A stretch of 48,608 nt of DNA. Source: an uncultured Cloacibacillus sp. (lineage in GTDB: Bacteria; Synergistota; Synergistia; Synergistales; Synergistaceae). The position numbers and the translations under genes were made by a program. Below, in pieces: positions 15,859 through 23,538 of this stretch (within the stretch, counting starts at the first letter, position 1; every line of letters begins with the position of its first letter). The DNA lies in NCBI GenBank assembly GCA_900545755.1, contig URAG01000009.1:1-48608 (forward strand), given 5' to 3'. Under the pieces are notes generated by a model. That model did no database searches. It had not been told where the DNA came from and saw only the letters and a program-made list of their open reading frames with translations.

Positions 15859-16680
15859 TCAATCAGCTCTTATCTGAGCGTCATGTGCTGCTACAACTGC
15901 CGCCGCTATGTATAGTACGCCATATATCCAACTTACCATCGCCTCACTCAATATGGCAAACATAATGGCAAATAAGAAAAATCCGGCAAAAGAGAAAGCG
16001 ACTGTTTTGGCGCATACGATCAATGCTTTACTTGCCTTGCTCTTCTCTGAAGCTCTCATTATTGCACATGGGTATAAAATACCGAAGTGTATTCCAACCA
16101 TACAAACACCCAACCCCTCCGGTAAAGCCGCAGTTAGGAAAACAGAAATTGCAGCTTCGGTTATCATCCAACCAATACAGCACAGCGCTAGAATCAGAGG
16201 CAAAACGAAGACGACGAATCCCAAGGAATGGCGGTCGATCCCCTTCCATTCAGCCAGCCAAGCCTTTGGCTTCTTTTCCGGCGCAACGTCCGCTTTGCCC
16301 GGCGCGCCGCCGCTGCTTTTTACGTCGGGAGCGGCGGGGAGATGAATCTTGCGGCAATCTGTATTTGCTGGCGCTGTCGGTTGAGGACATTTCTGTGCAT
16401 CGGGTTCGCAGCAAATTTGCTTCGTCACGACGGCTCCGCAGACGTGGCAGAAGTTAGCTTCGTCAGCCAACAGCGCGCCGCATTTGGAGCAGTGTGTATC
16501 GTCCCATTGCGGAACTGTAACGCCGCAATTCGGGCAAAATTCCGCGTCATGCTGAAGCCGGGCGCCGCACTTCCAGCAACACTTTTCTGCGTCCGCTGGC
16601 GCCGCTTCTATCGCTACTCCGCATTTAGGGCAAAAATTTGCATCTTCCTGTATCGACGCGCCGCATTTCCGACAGTACAT
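15859..16680 (-). CDS. Zinc-ribbon membrane protein (three zinc ribbons, C-terminal TM domain)
   Basis: This 273-residue protein has three N-terminal zinc ribbons, each with two C-x2-C knuckles: CRKCG/CPKCG (residues 3-22), CWKCG/CPNCG (35-54) and CSKCG/CHVCG (64-83). A Pro/Lys-rich linker leads to three or four hydrophobic segments from about residue 155 (FVVFVLPLILALCCIGWMI and others). Such proteins usually anchor the zinc ribbons at the cytoplasmic face of the membrane and act in assembly or signalling. It lies 30 bases after the Sel1-repeat gene on the same strand, so the two form an operon. The AAGGAGG-like site (TTAGGAGGC) fixes the start. Its role is unknown. Confidence 0.8.
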   Translation of the reverse strand: MYCRKCGASIQEDANFCPKCGVAIEAAPADAEKCCWKCGARLQHDAEFCPNCGVTVPQWDDTHCSKCGALLADEANFCHVCGAVVTKQICCEPDAQKCPQPTAPANTDCRKIHLPAAPDVKSSGGAPGKADVAPEKKPKAWLAEWKGIDRHSLGFVVFVLPLILALCCIGWMITEAAISVFLTAALPEGLGVCMVGIHFGILYPCAIMRASEKSKASKALIVCAKTVAFSFAGFFLFAIMFAILSEAMVSWIYGVLYIAAAVVAAHDAQIRAD

Positions 16681-16710
16681 ATTAAAGCCTCCTAATTCCG
16701 CAATGAAGAA

Positions 16711-18468
16711 TTACAGTCCCAGCGCGTAGCTTATCCAGCTGGGCAGTCCCGTTCTGACCCAGTCGCCATTGATGTAACAGCTAAACAGTTTTATGGTAAA
16801 TTTGTTTTCTTTAGTGTCCCATGTAATGCCAAAAATAATTTGGAGTTTTGATACGCTTCCGGCTGTATTTGGAAAATAACCTTCCATCGACACCCCGTGC
16901 ATGAAGTTTGCCGGATCCATGCCGATGTATCGCCATCTCACTTTATCCAGATTATATTCCGCAAATTCACCCCAAGAATCACCATCGTCTGAGTACCTTG
17001 TCGTTTTCGCGGAGTTAATTATCCGCTGTTTTTGCTCGTCGTCTGCGGCTGGGAGTCTGTTAAGCCCATAGCGTGCGTTTGCGTTGTTATCGACTGCAAT
17101 AGCCTTGTTATACCATTTCCTAGCGGCATCAAAATCCTGTTCTACACCGCGAGATTTGTCGCCGAAGTGGTAAAGCCATCCGACACAGTACATCGCGTGT
17201 GATGAGCCGAGCTCTGCCGCTTTCTTGAACCATTCCATCGCCTTTGCGAAGTCACGGCGCGGCCCTTCCCCTTTGTTGGTGTACATAACGCCTATCTGCT
17301 CCATGGCTACGACGTTGCCCTTGGCAGCCGCCTTTTTGTAATATTCCATGGCTTTAGTAAGATCCTTGTTTACCCCTTCGCCGTTCTTATACATATCTCC
17401 TATCAGTATTGAGGCAAAGGCCGCTTCTTTTTTTTGACTTGTCGTTTCAGCTTTCTTACACCATTCCAACGCTTTTTGATATTGCTCCAATTCGTAATAG
17501 ACGAGAGCAATGTGATATAAAGAGCGTTCGTAGATCGCTTGCTTGGTCTCTGATAATGTGTCTTTTCTAGGTGTAATCATTACCGCAATCTCAGCGTATT
17601 CTTCTGACGCCTGATGAATTTCTTGTATAAAAATATTTATATTTGTTAACGCTTTTGCTTGATCGTAATATTGCCCTGCTTCCTTATTTGAATATATTTG
17701 GGCGAGTATAAGACGCCCGTATTTGCTCCCGTCCTCAACTGCTGCTTCCCCCCATTCAGTCGCTTTTTGAAAATCTGCCGGAGGAAATGTATATTCACTT
17801 GCTAACAGAGCTTTCATAGTTGCTTCTTGCCCGGATTGCGCAGCCTTTTCCAGCCAGCCGCGGCCTGTTTCGCTCAACCATTTTCTTTTATCGTCTTTTT
17901 CTCCCGAAAACGCTAATCTCGCCATAGCTTTCCATTCACCGCTGTCAGCGGCCTTTTGATATAACCGCCGCGCGTTTTTATAATCACGCGCATTGAAATA
18001 TAAATCTCCGACAGTCATCATTACTTTGATGTTTCCTGTGTCCGCGGCTTTTTCATAAAATTCGAATCCTTTTGTGAGGCGTTCTTCTTTGCTTAACGTA
18101 CTGTCGGCCGTGCCTGTGCGGTACATGTCGCCGATGGCAGCGTATGCAAAAGCTGCGTATCCGTTGTCTGCCGCTTTCTGATACCATTCCACGGCTTGTG
18201 CATATTCTTGGGTATAATTGCTACATATATTGCCTAGATAATACATGGCTTCGCCGTCGCCTTGTTGGGCGTATCTGGTGAAGATTTCTTGGGCGTTGTC
18301 GTAATCGCCGTTTTCATAAATCTGTATCGCTTCGCTGATTGCCGCGTCGCGCTCCTGTTTCAGCTTTTGCTCATACCCTGAGTACCACTTAGTTCCGGCA
18401 ACGGCGGCTGCGCATAGTATGAATAAACCGCATAGGATATAGGCATAGTATTTTTTAGGGCTTGGCAT
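16711..18468 (-). CDS. Membrane-anchored Sel1/TPR repeat protein
   Basis: This 585-residue protein has one N-terminal membrane segment (YYAYILCGLFILCAAAVAGT, residues 7-26) and then at least nine Sel1-type repeats. The recurring form is A-x2-Y/W-Y/F-x2-A-A-x2-G, for example AVEWYQKAADNGYAAFAYAA near residue 91, AMEYYKKAAAKGNVVAMEQI near 385 and AMEWFKKAAELGSSHAMYCV near 425. Sel1 arrays are protein-protein scaffolds, here predicted on the outer face of the membrane. The last 110 residues (after about 475) are a non-repeat domain rich in Trp and Tyr. Codon use is more AT-rich than in neighbouring metabolic genes, which suggests acquisition. AGGAG lies seven bases before the ATG. Confidence 0.88.
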   Translation of the reverse strand: MPSPKKYYAYILCGLFILCAAAVAGTKWYSGYEQKLKQERDAAISEAIQIYENGDYDNAQEIFTRYAQQGDGEAMYYLGNICSNYTQEYAQAVEWYQKAADNGYAAFAYAAIGDMYRTGTADSTLSKEERLTKGFEFYEKAADTGNIKVMMTVGDLYFNARDYKNARRLYQKAADSGEWKAMARLAFSGEKDDKRKWLSETGRGWLEKAAQSGQEATMKALLASEYTFPPADFQKATEWGEAAVEDGSKYGRLILAQIYSNKEAGQYYDQAKALTNINIFIQEIHQASEEYAEIAVMITPRKDTLSETKQAIYERSLYHIALVYYELEQYQKALEWCKKAETTSQKKEAAFASILIGDMYKNGEGVNKDLTKAMEYYKKAAAKGNVVAMEQIGVMYTNKGEGPRRDFAKAMEWFKKAAELGSSHAMYCVGWLYHFGDKSRGVEQDFDAARKWYNKAIAVDNNANARYGLNRLPAADDEQKQRIINSAKTTRYSDDGDSWGEFAEYNLDKVRWRYIGMDPANFMHGVSMEGYFPNTAGSVSKLQIIFGITWDTKENKFTIKLFSCYINGDWVRTGLPSWISYALGL

Positions 18469-18500
18469 CGCTATTCTCCTATTTTTATAAATACAACTAT

Positions 18501-18528
18501 ATTATAATGATATATATTATTTTTACAA
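18501..18528 (-). promoter_or_regulatory. Promoter of the Sel1/zinc-ribbon operon
   Basis: On the minus strand TTGTAA (18528-18523) and a perfect TATAAT (18506-18501) are 16 bases apart. It is back-to-back with the promoter of the S24-type regulator. Confidence 0.6.
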
Positions 18529-18536
18529 TAAATTAA

Positions 18537-18566
18537 TTGTATTAGTTGTTTTAATGTCTCTATAAT
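18537..18566 (+). promoter_or_regulatory. Promoter of the XRE/S24 regulator
   Basis: TTGTAT (18537-18542) and a perfect TATAAT (18561-18566) are 18 bases apart, in a very AT-rich intergenic region. Transcription would start near 18573. Confidence 0.6.
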
Positions 18567-18599
18567 GTTCATATCTATACAATTATATAGTTGTTGAAC

Positions 18600-18640
18600 G
18601 CGCTCACATAATAATGTAGCTTTATGAATGAGGTGAGCGC
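18600..18640 (+). promoter_or_regulatory. Inverted repeat covering the ribosome site of the S24 regulator
   Basis: GCGCTCAC (18600-18607) and GTGAGCGC (18633-18640) are perfect 8-bp arms 25 bases apart. The right arm overlaps the GAGGTGA ribosome site and ends at the base before the ATG. Either a repressor binds here or the RNA stem hides the ribosome site. Both would give autoregulation. Confidence 0.5.
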
Positions 18641-19324
18641 ATGGAGACGTTTGGGGCACGTTTAAGCCGTCTGCGCAAAGAGAGGGGCTTGAAGCGCAGT
18701 GATATTGCGGAGCCGCTTGGCATGGACGCCGAGACGGTCGCGCGCTATGAACGCGATGAGCGCGAACCTAAGATTGGCGATGCCGCCGTTATCGCCGGTA
18801 TTCTCGGTGTGTCTCTGGAATATCTTGCCTCCGGTGTTTCGTCCGTGCAGTCCCATGTTTTTGCGGACGGCTCCAGCGACTGGCTTCTCATTCCTGTGCT
18901 GCGCGCCGCGGAATTTTTTGATGCCGCGCCGTCAAAAAATTCAATCGCAGGGTGTACAGACAACATAGCCGTTCCACACTCAATCGTCGGTGCTGTCGAT
19001 GCTGAAAGGCCTCCTTTCGCTTTCGTCACGCACGACGGCTCGTTCGAAAAATTCTCCATCCGCGCCGGAAGCTGTGTCGTCGTTAATCCGGCTGAACAGG
19101 TCTCCGATTTCGACATCGCCCTCATTTTTTACAAAGGCAAGCTCGCGCTGAAGCGTCCGCAGCATACGAAGGACGGCTCCGTGCGCCTTATCTCCGGTGA
19201 TTTCGGGGGCAGCGCCATCATCGTTCCGCCGGAAGACTCCGCGGACGCGGGCGTTTTCCATATAGTCGGCAAGGCTGTCGCTTACAGGTTTGAAGAAACC
19301 GGCAAAATCCGTCACGACATTTAA
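18641..19324 (+). CDS. XRE-family repressor with LexA/S24-like C-terminal domain
   Basis: This 227-residue regulator has an N-terminal HTH_XRE domain (residues 5-62: LSRLRKERGLKRSDIAEPLG, then the recognition helix DAETVARYERDEREP). Its C-terminal half resembles the S24/LexA autocleavage fold: HDGSFEKFSIRAGSCVVVNP supplies the Ser of the Ser-Lys pair and KLALKRP the Lys. Such proteins repress target genes until cleaved, often after DNA damage, or act as phage-type repressors. The canonical GDSM block is altered to DGSF, so self-cleavage is uncertain. It is divergent from the Sel1/zinc-ribbon operon, its most likely target, and two strong inverted repeats lie in or before it. Confidence 0.82.
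   Translation: METFGARLSRLRKERGLKRSDIAEPLGMDAETVARYERDEREPKIGDAAVIAGILGVSLEYLASGVSSVQSHVFADGSSDWLLIPVLRAAEFFDAAPSKNSIAGCTDNIAVPHSIVGAVDAERPPFAFVTHDGSFEKFSIRAGSCVVVNPAEQVSDFDIALIFYKGKLALKRPQHTKDGSVRLISGDFGGSAIIVPPEDSADAGVFHIVGKAVAYRFEETGKIRHDI
18911..18942. repeat. Perfect 11-bp inverted repeat inside the S24 regulator gene
   Basis: GAATTTTTTGA (18911-18921) and TCAAAAAATTC (18932-18942) flank a GC-rich 10-base spacer. It falls at the junction of the HTH and S24 domains. It could be an intragenic operator or a recombination scar. Confidence 0.5.
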
Positions 19325-19421
19325 TCCTCGCCTTTTCGGCTTATTATAAAAGGGCCGCGCGCGTTTTTCTTGGACTCACTGTCCAGAAGAGCCGCGCACG
19401 GCGCGTCGGTTTGCGAAACGT

Positions 19422-20717
19422 TTACGATATTTCCAGAACGTCTATCGGAATCGGATAGCCCTTATCGTCGATTTGTTCCGGGAAAAAATAGAAGCCGTCT
19501 TCTTTATACATTATGCACCATACCGACGTCCTGTTGGTCCAGTATCCGAGAAATTGTCCCTGATCGGCGATTTTCTTTAATCTTTCCGCGATCGCCGGGA
19601 GGATTTCCAGTTCTCCGTCGCCGTTTATGTCGCGGAAAGCCACCTCTGCGTCAAAATGCAAGTCGCCTGCGTAAGCGTCACGGATAGGCTTCCATACCGT
19701 GAAATCGCGTTCGGCTTCATGTCCGGCGCCGTCGGACAGAGACACATGGAGAGTGTCGCCCTTCAGGGACGCCGTGACGCGGATGGTCCGCCCCGATATT
19801 TTTATCGTCCCGCTTTGCGGCCTTCTGTCGTTGGTCCAGTTCAGAAGGAGCGCCGGGACTGGCTGCGCTTTTGGGCGCATGGCGAGCACGCGTTCTATCG
19901 CCTGTCCGTCTGTTATGTCGCCGGTGAAAGCCAGGTGCGCCGCCCTGTATTGCAGAACGGCAAACACAGCCGCCGCAGCAGCGCATATTATGAAGGCTGC
20001 GGCGGCGGCAACGCGCAGTTTCCTGCGCCGCCATATATACCGCCGCACCGCCGCCGCGTCTGCGAATCTGTCGTCGGGGTCGAACTTTGCGCATTTCGCG
20101 GCGGCTTTTGCAAGCGCGCCGTCGATGCGGAGGCCGGAGGAGAGGGCTTCTATCGTTTTGCCAAATGCGTAGAGGTCGGCCTGCGGGCCGGTCTGGGCGA
20201 AGCCGTACTGCTCGGGCGCGGCGTAGCCGCGCGTGCCGAACTGTTCGGTGTCGCGCGTTTCGTTTTCGTCGTAGAGCCGCGCGATGCCGTAGTCTATGAG
20301 CTTTATGCCGTCCGGCGTGACGATGATGTTCTCCGGCTTCACGTCGCGGTGTATGATTTTGTTTTCGTGCAGAACTTGCAGCGCAAGCAGGAGCTCGTCG
20401 GCGATGCGCGAAAGCGCCTTGCCGGATATTTCACCGCGTTTTGCGAGTTCGCCGAGGTTTTCGCCTGCCGCGTATTCCTCTATTACGATTGTGTCTTCGC
20501 CGAAGAAAATTTCATATATTTGAGGAATGAACTGAGATTTGATTTGCATGAGCGCCTCAAATATCAGGCGTTTGTCGCCGTGATAAATTTTTTTGATATA
20601 TTCGCGCCCGTCTAGCGAAGATTTCACAAGCTCCACGCGGCAGTCCGGTGTCTCGTGCAGCGGCTTGATTGGTTCGTAAAGGGAGAGTTTATATCTCGCA
20701 GCGGCAGACAGCATCAT
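19422..20717 (-). CDS. Transmembrane Hanks-type Ser/Thr protein kinase
   Basis: This 431-residue protein has a cytoplasmic kinase domain (about 10-225), one membrane helix (about 236-256) and an external C-terminal domain. Catalytic residues are present: Lys42 or Lys43 for ATP, HRDVKPEN (123-130) with Asp125 and Asn130, metal-binding Asp142 in DYG (instead of DFG), and APE (167-169). The Gly-rich loop is degenerate. The external part contains DINGDGELEI near residue 364, a DxDxDG-type calcium-binding loop. The family phosphorylates proteins in response to an external cue. AAGGAGG precedes the ATG-ATG start. It lies divergent from a small HTH gene and tail to tail with the S24 regulator. No PP2C phosphatase is seen nearby. 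Confidence 0.87.
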   Translation of the reverse strand: MMLSAAARYKLSLYEPIKPLHETPDCRVELVKSSLDGREYIKKIYHGDKRLIFEALMQIKSQFIPQIYEIFFGEDTIVIEEYAAGENLGELAKRGEISGKALSRIADELLLALQVLHENKIIHRDVKPENIIVTPDGIKLIDYGIARLYDENETRDTEQFGTRGYAAPEQYGFAQTGPQADLYAFGKTIEALSSGLRIDGALAKAAAKCAKFDPDDRFADAAAVRRYIWRRRKLRVAAAAAFIICAAAAAVFAVLQYRAAHLAFTGDITDGQAIERVLAMRPKAQPVPALLLNWTNDRRPQSGTIKISGRTIRVTASLKGDTLHVSLSDGAGHEAERDFTVWKPIRDAYAGDLHFDAEVAFRDINGDGELEILPAIAERLKKIADQGQFLGYWTNRTSVWCIMYKEDGFYFFPEQIDDKGYPIPIDVLEIS

Positions 20718-20788
20718 GCATCCTCCTTGTCCTTATGCGTTCCGTTGTTATACAATTCTAACATCTTTGAAAAAATACCGGTGATGTC

Positions 20789-21205
20789 ATGGCTGAGATT
20801 ACGGAAGAACTGCTGAATAAGATAAAGGAAAGCTCGGACGTCGAGGCTTTTGTGAGAGAGAACGAGCAAGTATTTCTCTGCGTTTCGCCTGAAGAATATC
20901 TGAACCGCATGATGGAAAAGAAAGGGCTTCGTGTCGCCGACATCGCTGAACGCTCCGGGCAGGGAGATTATGTTTACAAAGTTTTCTCCGGCAGGCGCAA
21001 AGCGAGCCGCGATGTGCTGCTTGCTGTATGTTTCGGCATGAACCTGTCCTTTGATGAGGCGCAGGCGCTTCTCCGTTCCGCCGCTTTTGCGCGGCTGGAT
21101 CCGCGGAACAAACGCGATTCCGTGATTATTTACGGACTCTGTCACGGAGCCGGCGTCGACGAGGTGAACGACATATTATTCGAGCTTGGGGAAAGCACGT
21201 TGTAA
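20789..21205 (+). CDS. Small XRE-like HTH protein paired with the kinase
   Basis: This 138-residue protein has a central helix-turn-helix of the XRE type (residues 48-92: EYLNRMMEKKGLRVADIAER, then SGQGDYVYKVFSGRRKASRD), flanked by helical arms. The N-terminal 40 residues are acidic. The start lies 72 bases from the divergent kinase gene, so they share a promoter region, and it may be a kinase substrate or its regulator. The C-terminal half (LLRSAAFARLDPRNKRDSVI) is seen in other kinase-linked HTH proteins of anaerobes, from memory rather than a search. It ends at a strong bidirectional terminator. Confidence 0.75.
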   Translation: MAEITEELLNKIKESSDVEAFVRENEQVFLCVSPEEYLNRMMEKKGLRVADIAERSGQGDYVYKVFSGRRKASRDVLLAVCFGMNLSFDEAQALLRSAAFARLDPRNKRDSVIIYGLCHGAGVDEVNDILFELGESTL

Positions 21206-21227
21206 AAATGTTGGAATAGAAGCTATA

Positions 21228-21257
21228 AAAACAGGAGGGCGCGAGCCCTCCTGTTTT
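21228..21257. terminator. Perfect 13-bp bidirectional terminator
   Basis: AAAACAGGAGGGC (21228-21240) and GCCCTCCTGTTTT (21245-21257) flank a GCGA loop. The A and T ends let it stop the plus-strand HTH gene and the convergent TRAP genes. Confidence 0.92.
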
Positions 21258-21284
21258 GCATCGTCCTGAATTGCCGGATTCCCG

Positions 21285-21539
21285 TTATTCCTCTTCCGCT
21301 TTCTTCTCGCCTTTTTTCTTCTCCTTTGTGTAGCTCATGATGAAGCCGGAGAAGGCGCATACGCAGGAGACCCAGACGGAGTAGGTCTTGAGCGAGCTGT
21401 TGATGGTTTTGACGAGTTTGCCGTCGCCTATTATGGCGCCGAAGAGCTGCGTGTAGACGAGCACCGCGCCCATTATGAGGAAGAGCGGCAGAGTTATTTC
21501 GAAGATTACCATGCAGATGCTGTAGATGGTCTTTTTCAT
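21285..21539 (-). CDS. Small two-helix membrane protein, probable reduced TRAP small subunit
   Basis: This 84-residue protein has two predicted membrane helices (about 8-32 and 50-70) and a strongly charged Lys/Glu tail. It follows the large TRAP permease by 13 bases, with an AAGGGGG ribosome site, so it is co-translated. In TRAP transporters the large M subunit pairs with a Q subunit that normally has four helices and about 160 residues. This protein has half that. It is best viewed as a reduced Q-like or accessory subunit; this is position-based inference. Confidence 0.65.
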   Translation of the reverse strand: MKKTIYSICMVIFEITLPLFLIMGAVLVYTQLFGAIIGDGKLVKTINSSLKTYSVWVSCVCAFSGFIMSYTKEKKKGEKKAEEE

Positions 21540-21552
21540 GGACTTTTCCCCC

Positions 21553-22938
21553 TTATGCGCCTATTATCGGGATTATGCCGGCCATTATCAGCAGCGATAT
21601 CACGATGACTGGCAGCGCGTAGTGCAGGAGCAGGTCTTTGAATATTACCGCCGGGTCGTCAAGGCCCGCGATGCCGCTCGCGATGTATATCGGCGCGGCC
21701 TGCGGCGGCGTGCAGCCTTCGTTGGAGGTGAGGAAGAGGAAGGCTACGCAGCAGGTGACGGGCGGCAGGCCTATGGAGCGCATAGCGGCGTAGGAGAGGG
21801 CTCCGATGGCCGTCGTAGTCGCCGTTCCGCTGAAGGGGCCTACCATGAGCGTGATTATGACCGCGACGACTATCATAACGAGGTACGGCGAATAGCCGCC
21901 GAGGATGGCGAATATGTCGGAGAATTCTTCCTGGAGGCCGAGGTCGGAGAGTACGCTGGCCGCGGCGAAGGAGAAGAAGAGCTGGCATCCGACTTCGCTG
22001 AATTTAGGCGCGGACTTCTGAATCATGTCCTTCCAGCCGGAGAAGCTGTGCGGCAGATATTTCCAGCCTTCAATCATCGTGAAAGTCGTCATAAGGATAG
22101 GAATCCACATGACGAGCGAGATGGACTTGAAGGAACCGGAGACGTCGGCGTTGAGCGTCGCCTTTATCGCCTTTCCGACGGGGCCCATCGTGAAGAAGAG
22201 CGGGATGAATATCCCGAGGAAGATTATGAACGAGCTGGAGTATTTGCGCAGCTCTTCGCCGAGCGGCTTGAGCTGCTCCTTCGGTATCGGCTTGAGGCCG
22301 TCGTGCTTCGCGTAGAAGTAGACGACGAGAAGGCGGTATGCGAGGATTATCAGACCGCCGCCCATGAGGCCGACGTAGAGCTCGTTGCTCGTGAGTTCGA
22401 CCGCTATCGTCTCCATGCCGAGCAGCAGGAGCATCGAGGACGATGGCGGGAAGACTATTCCGAGGCCTGCGTTGCCCGCGACTATCGTCGTCGCGCGCGC
22501 CGTCGTCCAGCCGTTGCCCTTCATCCATGGGATGGTGATGGAGCCGACCGCCGAGGCGTTGCCGGAGCCGGAGCCGGAGACCATGCCGAAGAGCGCGCTC
22601 GCGATGGTCGAGACGTAGCCCGAGCCGCCTGCGAAGCGTCCGAGGATGCTGTTGAGTATCTGTATCAGACGGTTGATGACGCCGGTGCGCTCCATCATGA
22701 AGGCCATGAAGACGAAGGCCATCGAAGCGTAGACGACCTCCTGCTTAGCCGCGTCGAGCAGCCCGTCCTTCGTGAGCGTCCATGCGCTCTTGTCGCTGAA
22801 CATTCCGCCGATGGCGACGATGATGATGAAAGTCCAGAGCATCGCCTCCGCCATGCGCCGCTTTAGGACGACGCTTATGATAAGAACTGCGGCGATGTAT
22901 ATTATCAAAGAGTATATACCTACGCCAAATAAATCCAT
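21553..22938 (-). CDS. TRAP-type transporter large permease subunit (DctM-like)
   Basis: This 461-residue protein has at least 11 hydrophobic segments and family landmarks of the TRAP/IT transporter M subunit. GSGSGNASAVGSITIPWMKG lies near residue 120, NAGLGIVFPPSSS near 155, and a repeat-symmetric GPFSGTATTTAIGAL near 367. These proteins carry organic acids with Na+ across the inner membrane. The usual periplasmic binding protein (DctP/TAXI) is not in the window, so it may act alone or with a binding protein encoded elsewhere. An AAGGAGTG site precedes the ATG. A GC-rich hairpin, CGCGCCGC/GCGGCGCG (22987-23010), stands in its leader. Confidence 0.82.
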   Translation of the reverse strand: MDLFGVGIYSLIIYIAAVLIISVVLKRRMAEAMLWTFIIIVAIGGMFSDKSAWTLTKDGLLDAAKQEVVYASMAFVFMAFMMERTGVINRLIQILNSILGRFAGGSGYVSTIASALFGMVSGSGSGNASAVGSITIPWMKGNGWTTARATTIVAGNAGLGIVFPPSSSMLLLLGMETIAVELTSNELYVGLMGGGLIILAYRLLVVYFYAKHDGLKPIPKEQLKPLGEELRKYSSSFIIFLGIFIPLFFTMGPVGKAIKATLNADVSGSFKSISLVMWIPILMTTFTMIEGWKYLPHSFSGWKDMIQKSAPKFSEVGCQLFFSFAAASVLSDLGLQEEFSDIFAILGGYSPYLVMIVVAVIITLMVGPFSGTATTTAIGALSYAAMRSIGLPPVTCCVAFLFLTSNEGCTPPQAAPIYIASGIAGLDDPAVIFKDLLLHYALPVIVISLLIMAGIIPIIGA

Positions 22939-23538
22939 GTTCTGTCACTCCTTAATTTCATTCGATGCATTTTACGCAAAGCATGCCGCGCCGCTTCATT
23001 ACGCGGCGCGAACCATCGGGCGCATTGCCGGCCCCCTATCCGCTCCTGTCTCGTATCTGTTTCTCGTTTCCCTCCATCTCCGTACTAAATGACGGTGAAC
23101 GCCGCTGTTTCCCCTCCCTTTTCATAAAAGAGAAAACTTTCACCACCGAGGCGGTCTATAAGTTAAAACCGCCGTCAAGACACATGCGTAATTTTATCAC
23201 ATACCACTTAAGTTTATACTGTGGCTGTGTTGATACCGGATATACTATCTCTTTCAATACGCGGAAACGTTTGGATAAAGTTGGCAAGTTTATAAACTTA
23301 AGCTTCTAATGTATGGAACGATGTCTTCGCTTATTTTTCAATCAGATATTTGAGAGTACATGCTCTTAAGTCTCTCTCAAGCATATCATAAGACTTGTCT
23401 ATGGCGATCTGTTCGTACATGCATAAGAATATAATCTCGGGATACAGTTACTGCACCCCGAGAGAAAGCGAATTTATACAAATTTTCTTGCTTTTGATTA
23501 CACCTCATTGGTTTAGCAGCGTATAAACAGTACAAACC
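22939..23538. other. AT-richer intergenic region with palindromes, no gene seen
   Basis: Between the TRAP genes and the PEP-synthase-like genes lie 600 bases with no credible coding frame. It contains the hairpin CGCGCCGC/GCGGCGCG (22987-23010), the perfect 14-bp palindrome AAGTTTATAAACTT (23286-23299), a related half site AAGTTTATA (23211-23219), and a terminator for the gene at 23539-25272. It probably carries the promoter of the TRAP operon, but I could not pick one. Confidence 0.5.
23435..23463 (-). terminator. Terminator of the tandem PEP-synthase-like genes
   Basis: TCTCGGG (23435-23441) pairs with CCCGAGA (23457-23463). Read on the minus strand the stem is followed by TTATATTCTT. It lies 75 bases beyond the stop of the gene at 23539. 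Confidence 0.55.
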
